A DNA stretch of 64,000 nucleotides. Source: Flavobacteriaceae bacterium. Lineage in GTDB: Bacteria; Bacteroidota; Bacteroidia; Flavobacteriales; Flavobacteriaceae. Shown in pieces: positions 43,958 through 54,457 of this stretch. The translations under genes and the position numbers were made by a program. Position 1 is the stretch's first letter; each line of letters starts with the position of its first letter. The notes under the pieces are model-generated. The model saw nothing but the letters and a program-made list of their open reading frames with translations. It made no database searches and was not told where the DNA came from. The DNA lies in assembly GCA_024743095.1 (NCBI GenBank), contig JANSXF010000012.1, positions 1-64,000 on the forward strand, in the 5' to 3' direction.

Positions 43958-46689
43958 GGGGTGTTGACTTCATAAATGAGTTCATAATATCCGACTTTTC
44001 CAGTTAAGGAAATTCCTTCACAGATAATAACCATTTTTCCGGTAAGATCGCTATTGAAAAAGGTGGTTTTGGCCTTACCTCGGCTGTTGGTGACAATATC
44101 TGGCTTCCAATACAACAATGTCCGTCTGTCCGGAACATCCCAGTCTATTTTTGAGGGTTCATGGTACTCTGGAACATAATACTCACGAGTTGGGGAGAAT
44201 TGTGGAGATGTATCAATTAAAAGACTTGTCTTTTTGGATTTTGTAAAAGTACCATATAAGCCCTTTTCTGGATAAGTATAAATGGCTATTATGGCAGGAA
44301 ATGCAGGGGGAGGGCAAATAGGGGCACAAGGAAAAACTTCATTGAAATAGCGGTTGGCTGTGTGCGTGTTTTTTATTATCTGGACACTCTTGATTGCAGT
44401 AACTGGAATATTCCCAATATGCCTGTAATCATTTAGGTGCACGGGAATACCATCGATAACAACATAGGTGAATTCCGCGCCATTAACATTGGCAAGTTGA
44501 AAACCATCTATGTTACCCACCCGTTCAACACGTATATCCGATGGATAATTGAAGAGTAACCACCGGTAAAGATTTCTAGTCCATTTTTTTTGTTTATTTA
44601 TTAATTCTTCGCTTGGGATGACCAAATCCGGGATTCCGTGAAATTCTACCATTTCAGCTCGTTCAGGGGTAATCTTGTAATCACTGACCTCGACCTCATC
44701 AAGTACTATGGTGTTTGGTAAGAGAAATGGATTTAGCCTAATATCCTCTTCAATCTTTTGAATCATTTTTTTTTCTATAACGCTATCTACAGGAACAATA
44801 ACCTCTTCTGGCTTATAATCTATTTCAGGGATTTCATATTCTTTGATATTAACTTTTAAGCTGCCCCTTTTGTTGCTGGCCTTCGATGGCTGTATGGCAA
44901 ACTTTCTACCGAGACCATAGCTGTCTTCCAACCGGAAGCTAAAATTCCCCATGCTGTCTGTCTCTTTGGTGTAAACCTCTACGGGGTCTCCCATTAGGAG
45001 CATATTCAATTCATAATTGATTTTCTTTGTTTCTTCCTGGTTACGTGCGCCTTGCATATCTTCAACAGTTCCATTGACCTCCAAACCTTTTTCAGGACCA
45101 ACCAATCTTGTTTTCTTCCCATCTTTATATTTATAATTGGACCAACCTTGGGTCAACATCAAATAATCCAACTCGGCCACGTTTTCGTTGTTTTTAAAAT
45201 AGTATGACGGGTTTTCAACATTTCCTTTAATATCGGATTGCAACAAAAAGTAGGATGCAATGTTGTTCCTTTCTAAATTTACACCATAAAAATAAGTGGA
45301 GTCAACGGCCATAATGGAGACAGATGCGGGTAGGTACTGACCGTTTTGTATTGTTGATATAGAAACTTGGACACTATCCCTGACAGAATAGCTATCATTT
45401 TCTATTTCTGCTTTAATATCTAGGTATTCCTTTTCCCGCTCGTTAAAAAAGTGTCTTTCGTTCACGGGATTGAAGTGTTTATCGAAAACTGTAAGCCCTA
45501 TTACGCCATGCGGCAATTCATCATTCCTAAACTTAAATAAAAAGGTTCCATTCCTGAATTTCCCTTTTAAAAGAAAAAGGTTTTTGCCTCTATGGAAGAA
45601 TCTAATGAATAAACTATCCTTGTTTTGTACTTTATTCCAAATTCTTAATTCTTTGTTTGTCCCGTTTTGGACCAATCTCAAAACTTGCCCCATCCTTTTT
45701 GCTTGAGGCAATTCATATTTAAAAACATTACCACTTCTTGTTGTCAAAACACCGTGATATGTTTTTCCAGCTTCTGGCGTAAGGGTTAATTTGCCCATCC
45801 CCAAATCATTGCTTTTAAATTCAGTAACTTTAATATTATTCTCATCTTTTATTGTCCCATAAATTTCGGCACCTTTTCCCTTGTAGTTCATATATTTGAA
45901 CCCTACTACGCTTTGTAAACCCTCAACCAAAGAGCCTCCTTCAGGGAAAAATTGCAATGAACCGTGTTCCCCATTCAGAATTATCGACTTTGTAAACACC
46001 TCATTTTTAGTTTTTAATTGGTAATTTATTATTGGGACATTTAGTGGTACCCTGTGTTGGACACTAACATTAGGTTCTTTTTTTTTAGGTTTTAAAGGGA
46101 TAGAGTCTTTATTGCCTTTCCAATTCACATATAACGTCGCATCACCTGTATGAAGGCTATCTAACTCTTTTAACGCAATAGTAGGTGATAAAGAAAATGT
46201 ATTTGAGCTTGGGTCTTTTTTTAAGACTACATCTTTGATTGGGTCAAGTTTGCTATCCTTTTTTTGTAATTGGTATATATTGATAGGTATCGAACTTATA
46301 AAATCAGAATCAAAATTTTTGTTCCACTCAGTATATGCCCTTATTATATACCTTCCTTCACGATACCCTGAATGCAATTGAAAAAATCCATTTGTGACAC
46401 CACCACTTATTTTTAGAAGATTCTCGTCAACTATTCTGTTGTCCAACGGGTCTATCAACTCTACATGAAGAACACCACTTTTTGTTGTGGGCATATGGTT
46501 GACCACATCCGTAACAATGGCTTTGATCCAAATGGTTTCCGATGTATTAAAACCTGTTCCGGAAAGTTGTAAATATATTTTTTCGGCATTTGCGGACGTA
46601 TTATTTTCCAAAGGGTATTGTGCATGACTTTTAAAAACATGTAAACAGTAATACATGATAAAAACTATGTAAATGAACTTTTTGGTCAT
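43954..46689 (-). CDS. Large secreted MG2/TonB-plug-like protein
   Basis: A 911-residue protein with a signal peptide (FIYIVFIMYYCLHVFKSHAQ). Residues about 30-150 resemble macroglobulin-type beta domains (EKIYLQLSGTGFNTSETIWIKAIV), repeated further on, and residues about 690-800 resemble a TonB-receptor plug-like fragment (GFQLANVNGAEFTYVVIDGIPVHLNDYRHIGNIPVTAIKSVQIIKN). This architecture is common in Bacteroidetes and thought to act in outer-membrane transport or protein binding. No catalytic motif is visible. It ends against the XRE fragment. Confidence 0.75.
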   Translation of the reverse strand: MTKKFIYIVFIMYYCLHVFKSHAQYPLENNTSANAEKIYLQLSGTGFNTSETIWIKAIVTDVVNHMPTTKSGVLHVELIDPLDNRIVDENLLKISGGVTNGFFQLHSGYREGRYIIRAYTEWNKNFDSDFISSIPINIYQLQKKDSKLDPIKDVVLKKDPSSNTFSLSPTIALKELDSLHTGDATLYVNWKGNKDSIPLKPKKKEPNVSVQHRVPLNVPIINYQLKTKNEVFTKSIILNGEHGSLQFFPEGGSLVEGLQSVVGFKYMNYKGKGAEIYGTIKDENNIKVTEFKSNDLGMGKLTLTPEAGKTYHGVLTTRSGNVFKYELPQAKRMGQVLRLVQNGTNKELRIWNKVQNKDSLFIRFFHRGKNLFLLKGKFRNGTFLFKFRNDELPHGVIGLTVFDKHFNPVNERHFFNEREKEYLDIKAEIENDSYSVRDSVQVSISTIQNGQYLPASVSIMAVDSTYFYGVNLERNNIASYFLLQSDIKGNVENPSYYFKNNENVAELDYLMLTQGWSNYKYKDGKKTRLVGPEKGLEVNGTVEDMQGARNQEETKKINYELNMLLMGDPVEVYTKETDSMGNFSFRLEDSYGLGRKFAIQPSKASNKRGSLKVNIKEYEIPEIDYKPEEVIVPVDSVIEKKMIQKIEEDIRLNPFLLPNTIVLDEVEVSDYKITPERAEMVEFHGIPDLVIPSEELINKQKKWTRNLYRWLLFNYPSDIRVERVGNIDGFQLANVNGAEFTYVVIDGIPVHLNDYRHIGNIPVTAIKSVQIIKNTHTANRYFNEVFPCAPICPPPAFPAIIAIYTYPEKGLYGTFTKSKKTSLLIDTSPQFSPTREYYVPEYHEPSKIDWDVPDRRTLLYWKPDIVTNSRGKAKTTFFNSDLTGKMVIICEGISLTGKVGYYELIYEVNTP

Positions 46690-47297
46690 GGAAGTATTGT
46701 GAGTTTTCTTTAAAGCTAATCATAAAGTCAACAAAAAAAAATCTGTTTACTTTTAGTACAATTGCAATATTTAGTAATAGGGTTCAGCCCAATTTTGAGG
46801 ACACTTAAAGTAACTACCCGATATTTTAACTTGTTCCTAATCTTTGAATCACATAATCAATTGAAAAAGCACTTTCTTTATGAGAAATAGAATACATGTT
46901 CAAATAAAATCAAAACACTATTAATCTTATAATTTTCAGTGTTTTGTGTTTTTAGTGAATTCATTGGATGGTGTAAGTCTCTTTAAAAATAAGAGTGTTG
47001 AAAATTAAAATTCAACGTTTAAATCCAAGAGGGTGAAAAAAGTAGATTCACCGAGACATAGAACACATTGATTGGGAGCTTCCAATGGAATTTACCGGAA
47101 ATAGGTGATGGACGCTCATCTGTTAACGAAACTTGATTTGGTCAGGATGGCTTTGGTAATATAGCAATGTACGCCCACATGAATCATGGGCAATAGTCCT
47201 CACTGTGCTTTTTCCTTAAAATTATCTTTACTCATTGCAGTTGGATCTCACCTTTTACCTTTGATATGTAACTGTTTGGCTTTTTTGTCTTCACAAT
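46690..47297. other. 608-base non-coding stretch
   Basis: No ORF with convincing coding pattern on either strand. An AAAACACT/AGTGTTTT inverted repeat (46911-46946) could be a terminator. The part around 47090-47190 has fragments of possible decayed coding sequence too short to identify. Confidence 0.4.
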
Positions 47298-47543
47298 ATG
47301 TATAGTTTCTGGATTTATGCCAATTTTTATAAAAGTATTGAGAATGACTTGTTTTCCATGCCCAATATTCCGAAAGGAAAGCTTGTTATCGACCTTTTCG
47401 TTCTTTTGTTAATCCTTCTTGACTTATTGTATATGTCCATTTTATTGCATTTGGCACTATTGGGTGAAGGTGGGGAAACTTTGAAATCGAAATACTTGAG
47501 CGTTAAAAAGATGACATTTGTTATTTTTGGTTATACACTCTAA
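47298..47543 (+). CDS. Small hypothetical membrane protein
   Basis: An 81-residue frame with one long hydrophobic segment (VIDLFVLLLILLDLLYMSILLHLALL, about residues 30-55). Codon pattern is only moderately convincing and no RBS is seen. It would be a small membrane protein; it could also be chance. It precedes the protease gene by seven bases. Confidence 0.35.
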   Translation: MYSFWIYANFYKSIENDLFSMPNIPKGKLVIDLFVLLLILLDLLYMSILLHLALLGEGGETLKSKYLSVKKMTFVIFGYTL

Positions 47544-47550
47544 AAACATC

Positions 47551-48381
47551 ATGAGACACACATTTTCAACCTTGTTCTTTTGCCTCTTCTTGCAAATTTC
47601 GATGGCACAGGAACTCTCTATCGAAAAATTGGAGAAAGCATTATCCGATTATACCGCCAAAATTGAAGATGCAACTTTGCTGCAGGATTGCGGACATGCC
47701 TTTGATGGCCCCGCATTTTTTTATAAACAAATGGAAAACAATTGGTTGGATTTTGCCCTGAACGTGTCTAGTAATTCCAAAAAGAATATAGGAAGGGACA
47801 TGTACAACCGATATGTTGCCCTAGGTCAGTTGGATAACTCCCATTTTGCCAAACCAAAGGTTGAAGAAATACTGCAACGCATTGTTAGAAATGTATCCCG
47901 GAAGGAGGTGTCCTACCGGATAAGCATTCTTAAATCTGAGGAGATCAATGCATTTGCCACCTTGGGCGGTTACCTGTACATCACCACCGGTTTGCTCAAT
48001 TTTATTGATTCCTATGATGAATTGGCGTTCATCATAGGACATGAGGTAGCTCATGAAGAGATGCTTCACACCCAAAGGAAAGTCACCAAGCTTACGCTCT
48101 CCACAGATCTTGGGGGAATGACCAAAATGGAGGGGTTTACCAACATTGCCAATAAGATAAACAAAACCTTTTCACCTCCCTTTGATCAAATTGATGAATA
48201 TGAAGCCGACAAGATCGGATTTGAATTGGCAAAAGCAGCTGGATACGATGTAAGCAGATTTGCGGATTTCTTCAAAAAATTGGAACGCTACCAGAAACAA
48301 GACCTCATAAAAAAACTGACCTCCACACATCCCTTTGCCGAACACCGTAAAAAATGTGTAGAATCTTACATCCGTAATTAA
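47551..48381 (+). CDS. Secreted M48-family zinc metalloprotease
   Basis: A 276-residue protein from the ATG at 47551, giving the signal peptide MRHTFSTLFFCLFLQISMAQ. The M48 motif HEVAHEEMLHTQRK lies near residue 169 with the third ligand in YEADKIGFELAKAAGYD. M48 proteases of this type (YcaL/BepA-like) act in the periplasm on envelope proteins. Its stop overlaps the next start by one base, so it opens the signalling operon that follows. Confidence 0.88.
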   Translation: MRHTFSTLFFCLFLQISMAQELSIEKLEKALSDYTAKIEDATLLQDCGHAFDGPAFFYKQMENNWLDFALNVSSNSKKNIGRDMYNRYVALGQLDNSHFAKPKVEEILQRIVRNVSRKEVSYRISILKSEEINAFATLGGYLYITTGLLNFIDSYDELAFIIGHEVAHEEMLHTQRKVTKLTLSTDLGGMTKMEGFTNIANKINKTFSPPFDQIDEYEADKIGFELAKAAGYDVSRFADFFKKLERYQKQDLIKKLTSTHPFAEHRKKCVESYIRN

Positions 48382-50735
48382 TGGCATCAAAAGCACATCT
48401 TATTGGCAACGGACAGTCCATTTCCCTGCCTAAAAATGAAATTGTTACCATCGGAAGAAAAGGCCATGGTGCCGATGTTGAGATAGACAGCAGGCTGGCT
48501 TCCAGAAAACATGCACAACTTGAAGCAAGGACGGATGGAATCTACATCATGGACCTTGAAAGCTCAAATGGAACCATGGTCAAAGAACAGCCGATAGCCC
48601 CAAATACGTGGGTCAAGATTCCACCTGATGAGATTTTTACTATTGCATCGCAAAAGCTACAAGTAGTTACTGAAAACCAAAAAGGGAAGGTTCCAAAACC
48701 CTCAGAATCCCAAAAGGAGTTCAACGGATTCAAACAAAAAATCGTTTCCAAAGGAGCTTATAAAATTGGCCGCTTGGAAAATAATGACATTGTTCTGGAC
48801 GATCCCACCGTGACCCGGGAACACGCCATAATTTCCTATTCGCAAGGCGAATTTTGGATCGAGGACCTGGGCTCCACCAATAAGACCTATCTCAATGGCA
48901 AGGAGGTAAAAGCCAAGACCAAATTTAAGGACAGCGATACGATCACCATTTCATTTTATAGCATTGCCCTAAAGGAAGGGGCCAAGGATCTTCGGAAGGA
49001 GAGCAGTGCCATAAAGGCATTGGCCATTCAAAAAAAATATCCGAACAATAAGATTGGATTGCAGGATATGTCCTTGAACATTCCCCATTCCACTTTTGTG
49101 GCATTGATGGGACCTTCGGGCTGTGGAAAATCCACCTTGTTGAAATGTTTGAACGGGGAAAACCCCGCTACCTCTGGAAAAGTGTTCATTCACGGACTTT
49201 CATTGGCAGACAATTTTAGTCTGATCAAGAAGAAAATCGGTTATGTTCCCCAAGACGATATCATCCACAAAGAATTGACCGTCTACAAGACCTTGTTCTA
49301 TGCGGCCAAGCTCCGTTTGCCGGATGACACCGCCGTTTTAGAAATCAACCAAAGAATCGATAAGGTCATCAACGACCTGAACTTGGACCAGGACAAGGAA
49401 AAGGACATTAGGACCATAAAAGTAGGGGACCTTTCCGGCGGGCAGCGCAAACGCGTGTCCATTGCAGTGGAACTTTTGACCGAGCCCACTATTTTGTTTT
49501 TGGACGAACCCACTTCTCCATTAGATCCCGAAACCATTGAAAGTTTTTTGAAGAGCCTTAAAAAATTGGCCCATTCGGGAACCACCATTGTTATGGTGAC
49601 CCACAAACCGGAAGATCTAAATTATGTGGACCAGGCCATATTTTTAGGAATTCAGGGGCATTTGGTATTTCAAGGTCCGGCCAACTCACTGACCTCCCAT
49701 TTTGAGGTCCAGAACATTGTGGAAGTCTACAGTAAAATGAGCGATTTAGGCACGGTGACTTCTTACTACCAAAAACCGAACAAAGTTGGGTTCAAGGCCG
49801 TCAACAACCCCGAGGTAAAAAAAGAAAAACCCGACTCGTACTGGCTACAATTGTATTGGTTGGTTTCAAGATATTTCAACATCAAATTAAATGACAAGGG
49901 GAATTTGGTCTTGTTATTGGCCCAACCCGTGATCATCGCAGCATTGGTCTGTTTGGTGTTCAATAAATTTCAGATCGGGGTCATGTTCTTGATGGCCATT
50001 TCGGCCATTTGGTTTGGGGTGAGCAACGCGGCCAAAGAGATTGTGGGCGAGCTTACGGTCTATAAACGGGAGCGCATGTTCAACCTGAACATCAATACCT
50101 ATATTCTTTCAAAATGGTTGGTGCTTTCACTGATAGCCCTAGTGCAGACCGTACTGTTTGTAAGTATCATCTACCTCAATTTCAAATTAAACACCTTTGA
50201 AGGCTTTGAGGAAGTGTACCTGCGACCTTTTGGTCATAGCATGTTGTTCATGTTCTATATTTCGGTTTCTGCTTCGCTGATTGGATTGTGGCTTTCATCT
50301 GCCTTGAACACTACAGAAAAGGTGATGACCGTAGTGCCCATTGCCTTGATGCCACAGATTATGTTGGCCGGGGTAATGACAAAAATCAACAATACCTTGG
50401 TGGAAATCTTGAGTTTTTTCACCCTGGGCCGATGGGGCACCGAAGGTTTTGCCAGATTACAGGACGATGCCTCCCCAGCCTCTGAATTCAATCCGGACAG
50501 GGTACAAGCGGTTTTGACCTCTATTCCGCTACCTGCACCCGAAGTGGGTACGCAGACCGCGTCAACTTCTGCAGTGCGGTTACTTGACCTGTACAATGAA
50601 AAATTGATCGATGATGGAACCTTGATCGGAGATGCCTTTAACAGTTTTGATATGAATATAGTGGTCATCGCAGTACTCAATGTCATGTTCTACGCCTTGA
50701 TTTATGTCTCACTTAAAAAGAAGGACAGTATTTAA
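48381..50735 (+). CDS. FHA-domain ABC transporter (ATPase fused to membrane domain)
   Basis: A 784-residue protein with two FHA domains (about residues 25-95, GRKGHGADVEIDSRLASRKHA, and 130-200, IGRLENNDIVLDDPTVTREHA), an ABC ATPase (Walker A GPSGCGKST near 245, signature LSGGQRKR near 352, Walker B ILFLDEPTS near 372) and a C-terminal membrane domain with about six helices (about 510-780). FHA domains bind phosphothreonine, and this protein is encoded with a Ser/Thr kinase and a PP2C phosphatase, so its export activity is probably set by phosphorylation. Confidence 0.92.
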   Translation: MASKAHLIGNGQSISLPKNEIVTIGRKGHGADVEIDSRLASRKHAQLEARTDGIYIMDLESSNGTMVKEQPIAPNTWVKIPPDEIFTIASQKLQVVTENQKGKVPKPSESQKEFNGFKQKIVSKGAYKIGRLENNDIVLDDPTVTREHAIISYSQGEFWIEDLGSTNKTYLNGKEVKAKTKFKDSDTITISFYSIALKEGAKDLRKESSAIKALAIQKKYPNNKIGLQDMSLNIPHSTFVALMGPSGCGKSTLLKCLNGENPATSGKVFIHGLSLADNFSLIKKKIGYVPQDDIIHKELTVYKTLFYAAKLRLPDDTAVLEINQRIDKVINDLNLDQDKEKDIRTIKVGDLSGGQRKRVSIAVELLTEPTILFLDEPTSPLDPETIESFLKSLKKLAHSGTTIVMVTHKPEDLNYVDQAIFLGIQGHLVFQGPANSLTSHFEVQNIVEVYSKMSDLGTVTSYYQKPNKVGFKAVNNPEVKKEKPDSYWLQLYWLVSRYFNIKLNDKGNLVLLLAQPVIIAALVCLVFNKFQIGVMFLMAISAIWFGVSNAAKEIVGELTVYKRERMFNLNINTYILSKWLVLSLIALVQTVLFVSIIYLNFKLNTFEGFEEVYLRPFGHSMLFMFYISVSASLIGLWLSSALNTTEKVMTVVPIALMPQIMLAGVMTKINNTLVEILSFFTLGRWGTEGFARLQDDASPASEFNPDRVQAVLTSIPLPAPEVGTQTASTSAVRLLDLYNEKLIDDGTLIGDAFNSFDMNIVVIAVLNVMFYALIYVSLKKKDSI

Positions 50736-50745
50736 ACCCGACACT

Positions 50746-51600
50746 ATGAAAAAAATAGCATTGGTACTTGGCGCGTTCCTTCTTTTTGTCTCATGTAGCA
50801 AAAAACCTGAATTTGTTACCATAGACCATGTAACCATAAAAGGACTCACGGAAAATACATTGGTAGTGGAAATGGATTACGTGGTATACAACCCAAACAA
50901 TGTAAAAACAAAACTGAAGCAATCCAGCATGCAGATTTTTTACAAGGACTCCTTAGTGGGAAAGGGTTTTTTGAACGAACAAATGAGTTTGGCGGCCAAG
51001 GATACCATTCGGATACCGGTAACCTGCGAGATAGGGCTTAAAAGTCTCAATACCTTTTATCCTGAATTATTGGCATCGGATTCCACCGAGTTTGCCCTCA
51101 AGGGGAATGGAAAAGTGAGTTTTCTCCTGAATTCCTTTACCATTGCGCTAGATGATAAGATACACCTGAATACCAAAAAGGCCATTTTGGAAGAAATCAG
51201 CAAAAATTTGGACTATGGCAACAATTTTAAGATTCGGTCCATTTCCAGTAACAGATTGCCTTCGCTGAGCAAAACCCATTTAAAGTTAGGCGTTGAAACC
51301 CTCAACAGATTGCCCATTGCCTATACCATCAACACCATGAAACTTGAGTTCTATTTGGATGAGAACAAAGGGCAGGTGGCAGCGTGGACCATGGATGAAC
51401 CGTTCTTTCAAGAAGCACTGAAATCAACCACCATCCCCATAGATGTTACCCTAAGTAATTTTGATATATTAAAACAGATGAAGTTCTCCTGGTTGACCGA
51501 CCAAAAGGCGAATTTCACTATTTTAGGCGAGGCCCAAATAAAAATTCAGGAGTATGAATTCAACGTGCCCATAAAGGATTATGTGGAAATAGGATTATAG
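50746..51600 (+). CDS. LEA-type-2-like lipoprotein
   Basis: A 284-residue protein from the ATG at 50746, with a lipoprotein signal (LGAFLLFVSCSKK; Cys acylated). Two related beta domains follow (VTIDHVTIKGLTENTLVVEMDYVVYNPNNVKTKLKQ and KTHLKLGVETLNRLPIAYTINTMKLEF), matching the LEA/WHy fold. Such lipoproteins are envelope parts of unknown role. It overlaps the FHA-ABC gene region closely and is co-transcribed with it. Confidence 0.78.
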   Translation: MKKIALVLGAFLLFVSCSKKPEFVTIDHVTIKGLTENTLVVEMDYVVYNPNNVKTKLKQSSMQIFYKDSLVGKGFLNEQMSLAAKDTIRIPVTCEIGLKSLNTFYPELLASDSTEFALKGNGKVSFLLNSFTIALDDKIHLNTKKAILEEISKNLDYGNNFKIRSISSNRLPSLSKTHLKLGVETLNRLPIAYTINTMKLEFYLDENKGQVAAWTMDEPFFQEALKSTTIPIDVTLSNFDILKQMKFSWLTDQKANFTILGEAQIKIQEYEFNVPIKDYVEIGL

Positions 51601-51621
51601 CCATTTGAGAAAAAAAACTCG

Positions 51622-52182
51622 ATGACCGATCAAGAACTGATAGATGAATTAAAAAAAGGGAACGAGAATTGCCTGCAACAGTTGTACCAGTACATGGGCA
51701 TGGTAAAAAGTTGGGTGGGACAGAACAACGGTAATGAAGATGATGCTTTGGACGTTTTTCAAGAGGCGATTATTGTGTTCTATAAAAACGTGATGGCCGG
51801 AAACTATGAATACCGAAGCAAAATAAGTACCTATCTTTTTGAAATTTCAAAGCGACAATGGCTCAATCAACTCAACCGAAGAAAAAAATATGAGAACAGA
51901 CAGCGCGAGGATGGCATTTTACAAGGGGGCCATGAATCCATAAACCCGGAAATTACACGCAAGGGTCCAAATCTTAAAGAGTATCTTGAAAAAGCGCTTA
52001 CCAAAATTGGAGAACCTTGTAAATCGGTTTTGGAGGCCACCATATTTTTGGGGATGCGCATGGAGGATATTGCCGAAAGATTCAATTACTCCAGTGCCCG
52101 CTCCGCCAGTCAACAGAAACTGCGGTGCCTTCAAAAGTTAAGGGGCGAAGTTTCCTATGATATCATCATCCGTTTAAAATAG
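51622..52182 (+). CDS. ECF-type RNA polymerase sigma factor
   Basis: A 186-residue sigma-70 family protein. Region 2 includes DALDVFQEAIIVFYKNVMAG, and region 4 is the helix-turn-helix VLEATIFLGMRMEDIAERFNYSSARSASQQKLRCLQKLR. ECF factors turn on envelope-stress genes. It is followed after two bases by a membrane protein that is the likely anti-sigma factor, and lies inside the FHA-kinase cluster, which may set its activity. Confidence 0.9.
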   Translation: MTDQELIDELKKGNENCLQQLYQYMGMVKSWVGQNNGNEDDALDVFQEAIIVFYKNVMAGNYEYRSKISTYLFEISKRQWLNQLNRRKKYENRQREDGILQGGHESINPEITRKGPNLKEYLEKALTKIGEPCKSVLEATIFLGMRMEDIAERFNYSSARSASQQKLRCLQKLRGEVSYDIIIRLK

Positions 52183-52184
52183 CC

Positions 52185-53300
52185 ATGAGGGAAGAATTGC
52201 GACATATTGATTTGATTGACAAATACCTGACCGGACGTCTCAATGATGATGAAAAAACGGAGGTGGAACGGTTGCTGGCCGAAGACGAAGAATTTGTAAG
52301 GGAGCTCGAAGTTTTCAAACAGATTTATAAGGGCATTGAATGGAAGGAGGACGTAAAACTCAGGGCCAAGCTGGATCTTTTATACGCCGAGTATAAGGAA
52401 TCTGAGGAGCAAAAACCAAAAGGCCTATATCGAAGACTGATTATTTACAGTGGTGCCGCTGCGGCATGTATTGTTTTGGGAACATTTTTTTATGTCTTCA
52501 TATCAAAAAACGACGGACCCCTCATCAATGATACTCCCAATGTGGTTGATGTGGATTCTGTTCGAACCAAGCCAGAGGATAGCCTCATTTTAGAAAAAAA
52601 TAATACCCAAATTACAGACAAAGAAGAGCGGCCCAATGATGAGTGGGACAATAATCCCCAAGACGAGACGCAATTTGCCTTTTCCAACGGAAAACCCGTT
52701 CCAGCGGAATCCATACGTATCGTAAAACAGCCCTCGCCACTCTCTTACACTTTTAATGGCCAAGAACTGGTTCTTTACGGAGATTCAGGGATTTCGGGTC
52801 TTCAATTGCAAATAGGTAAAGATCAATCAGGCAAGTATTACGTAAAATATGGTGATAAACTGTTCCATCTCTCCACCTCATCCGCCATAAATCAATTGCA
52901 GGAAGTCCAAGAAGGATATACTTTTGGGAAACTACTGGATGAGAGCATACAAACGAAAGTAATGCCCCTCATGGAAAATTCGCAGCCCTATTCCGGTTTT
53001 ACAGTCTCGGTAACGGAGGATGCGTCTATGGACAGAAATTATTTCTTTTTGGAACAGGGTGGTAAGAAACATTTGGTCATAGATGCCAACATGGATATCG
53101 ATTCAGTTACGGTGATTGTTGTTTCAAAAAGTGATGGGAATTCCTACTACCTGATTCATGATAATGAGCTATACCCCCTGAACATTGACGCGACAGAAAC
53201 TACCTCTCTTGAAGAAATTGATTTTGCCAAGAACAACGAGACCCGCATGTTTATGGCCCGTCCATCCTTCACTGTGCGTGTATACCAAATAATTTTTTAG
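52185..53300 (+). CDS. Probable anti-sigma factor, membrane-spanning
   Basis: A 371-residue protein. Residues 1-85 are charged and helical (LIDKYLTGRLNDDEKTEVERLL, EDEEFVRELEVFKQIYK), like Bacteroidetes anti-sigma cytosolic domains. One membrane helix follows (LIIYSGAAAACIVLGTFFYVFI, about residues 84-105), then a long periplasmic region. It starts two bases after the ECF sigma gene, which strongly suggests it holds that sigma factor at the membrane until signalled. Confidence 0.75.
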   Translation: MREELRHIDLIDKYLTGRLNDDEKTEVERLLAEDEEFVRELEVFKQIYKGIEWKEDVKLRAKLDLLYAEYKESEEQKPKGLYRRLIIYSGAAAACIVLGTFFYVFISKNDGPLINDTPNVVDVDSVRTKPEDSLILEKNNTQITDKEERPNDEWDNNPQDETQFAFSNGKPVPAESIRIVKQPSPLSYTFNGQELVLYGDSGISGLQLQIGKDQSGKYYVKYGDKLFHLSTSSAINQLQEVQEGYTFGKLLDESIQTKVMPLMENSQPYSGFTVSVTEDASMDRNYFFLEQGGKKHLVIDANMDIDSVTVIVVSKSDGNSYYLIHDNELYPLNIDATETTSLEEIDFAKNNETRMFMARPSFTVRVYQIIF

Positions 53301-53377
53301 AAAAAATTTCCAAAAAAAGATGACATCGCCGATCTGCGGTTATATACCCATAGAATGTATAACCAAAACGATTTAAG

Positions 53378-53908
53378 ATGATATCCAAAAAAGTACACAC
53401 CATTATCCTTATTGGCTTGTTCTGCGGTTTTGTAAATGCCCAAAATTCAGACGCCACCAAGAGAAGAACCAGGGGAGTCACCGGTAAAACCGCTGATAAA
53501 GTAGGTCAAGTGGACCAAACCGTTCATGAAACCAACAACGACATTGACCAAACGGTGGAAGGCATTGACAACACTCTTGAAGGTGCCAAGGAAACCGTTG
53601 ACAAAGTGGGGAGTATTTTGTTCGGCTCCAAGAAGGAAAAAAGCAAGGACAAAATCTTGATCTCCATAGACTCTGTTGCGTATGGAGATGAAAATGTACA
53701 AAACCTGTACAATGAGCTGTCAAAGAAAAATGGAACAAAAAAAAACTCCAAAACCTTTTCGGGCGGGGTCGTTACCATTCAAATTGAATCCAAACAGAAC
53801 GCAGATGCCCTTTGGCAAGAGATATCTCAAAATGTGAGGGCATCTTTTAAAGTCATTGCCATGGGAGAAAACAACATTACCGTTGGGTTGCCAACAAAGG
53901 CCGAATGA
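53378..53908 (+). CDS. Secreted protein with repeat-rich helical middle
   Basis: A 176-residue protein with a signal peptide (IILIGLFCGFVNAQN). A repetitive helical middle follows (VGQVDQTVHETNNDIDQTVEGIDNTLEGAKETVDKVG), then a compact C-terminal alpha/beta domain of about 70 residues. Spacing of the repeats suggests a coiled coil. No family is recognised. It follows the anti-sigma gene by 77 bases and belongs to the same cluster. Confidence 0.65.
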   Translation: MISKKVHTIILIGLFCGFVNAQNSDATKRRTRGVTGKTADKVGQVDQTVHETNNDIDQTVEGIDNTLEGAKETVDKVGSILFGSKKEKSKDKILISIDSVAYGDENVQNLYNELSKKNGTKKNSKTFSGGVVTIQIESKQNADALWQEISQNVRASFKVIAMGENNITVGLPTKAE

Positions 53909-53968
53909 ACCATAGATCACCCAGTAACGATGTTATCATTTTATAAGTCCATAACATATTTGAAGCCA

Positions 53969-54457
53969 ATGCTTAAAAATGTTGGTATAAAAAGTTTCAT
54001 ATGCCTATTTTTAATGCAGACTTTCGAAATGGTTCAGGCACAGGAGGATATATCATTACATTCAACCGTGGGCCTCTCTTGTTATTTTACAGGCCGACCA
54101 ACACCTGTAATGAAGAGGATGTCCAAGTTGATTCAGGATGGTTCGTATAAAACGATACGTTCGATGTTGTGGTCCAACGATACGGGAGAAACCTATCTGG
54201 CCGTCGTTACCTGTGAAGTTTTGAATGAAAAAGCAATGCTTCGGTTGACTATTGATGAACAGCAACGTATCGCCAAACTTTATGTCTCAGATGAGCTATG
54301 GATTTCCGTCTGTTCGGGATGTATTGTAACCGAAGATGTTGTCATAAGAAAGCTTTTATCAAAACAAAATAGCTATGGGAGCAGCGTGCGGAGATGGATA
54401 AACAAAAAAGTAAGAAACACAGGACAAACAATCAACCTTAAACCTAATCAAAAATGA
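53969..54457 (+). CDS. Secreted protein of unknown function
   Basis: A 162-residue protein if the ATG at 53969 is used, which gives a signal peptide (MLKNVGIKSFICLFLMQTFEMVQAQ). The mature part is a mixed alpha/beta domain with four Cys residues including CSGC. Its stop overlaps the next start by four bases. It probably acts with the neighbouring envelope proteins. No family is recognised. Confidence 0.6.
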   Translation: MLKNVGIKSFICLFLMQTFEMVQAQEDISLHSTVGLSCYFTGRPTPVMKRMSKLIQDGSYKTIRSMLWSNDTGETYLAVVTCEVLNEKAMLRLTIDEQQRIAKLYVSDELWISVCSGCIVTEDVVIRKLLSKQNSYGSSVRRWINKKVRNTGQTINLKPNQK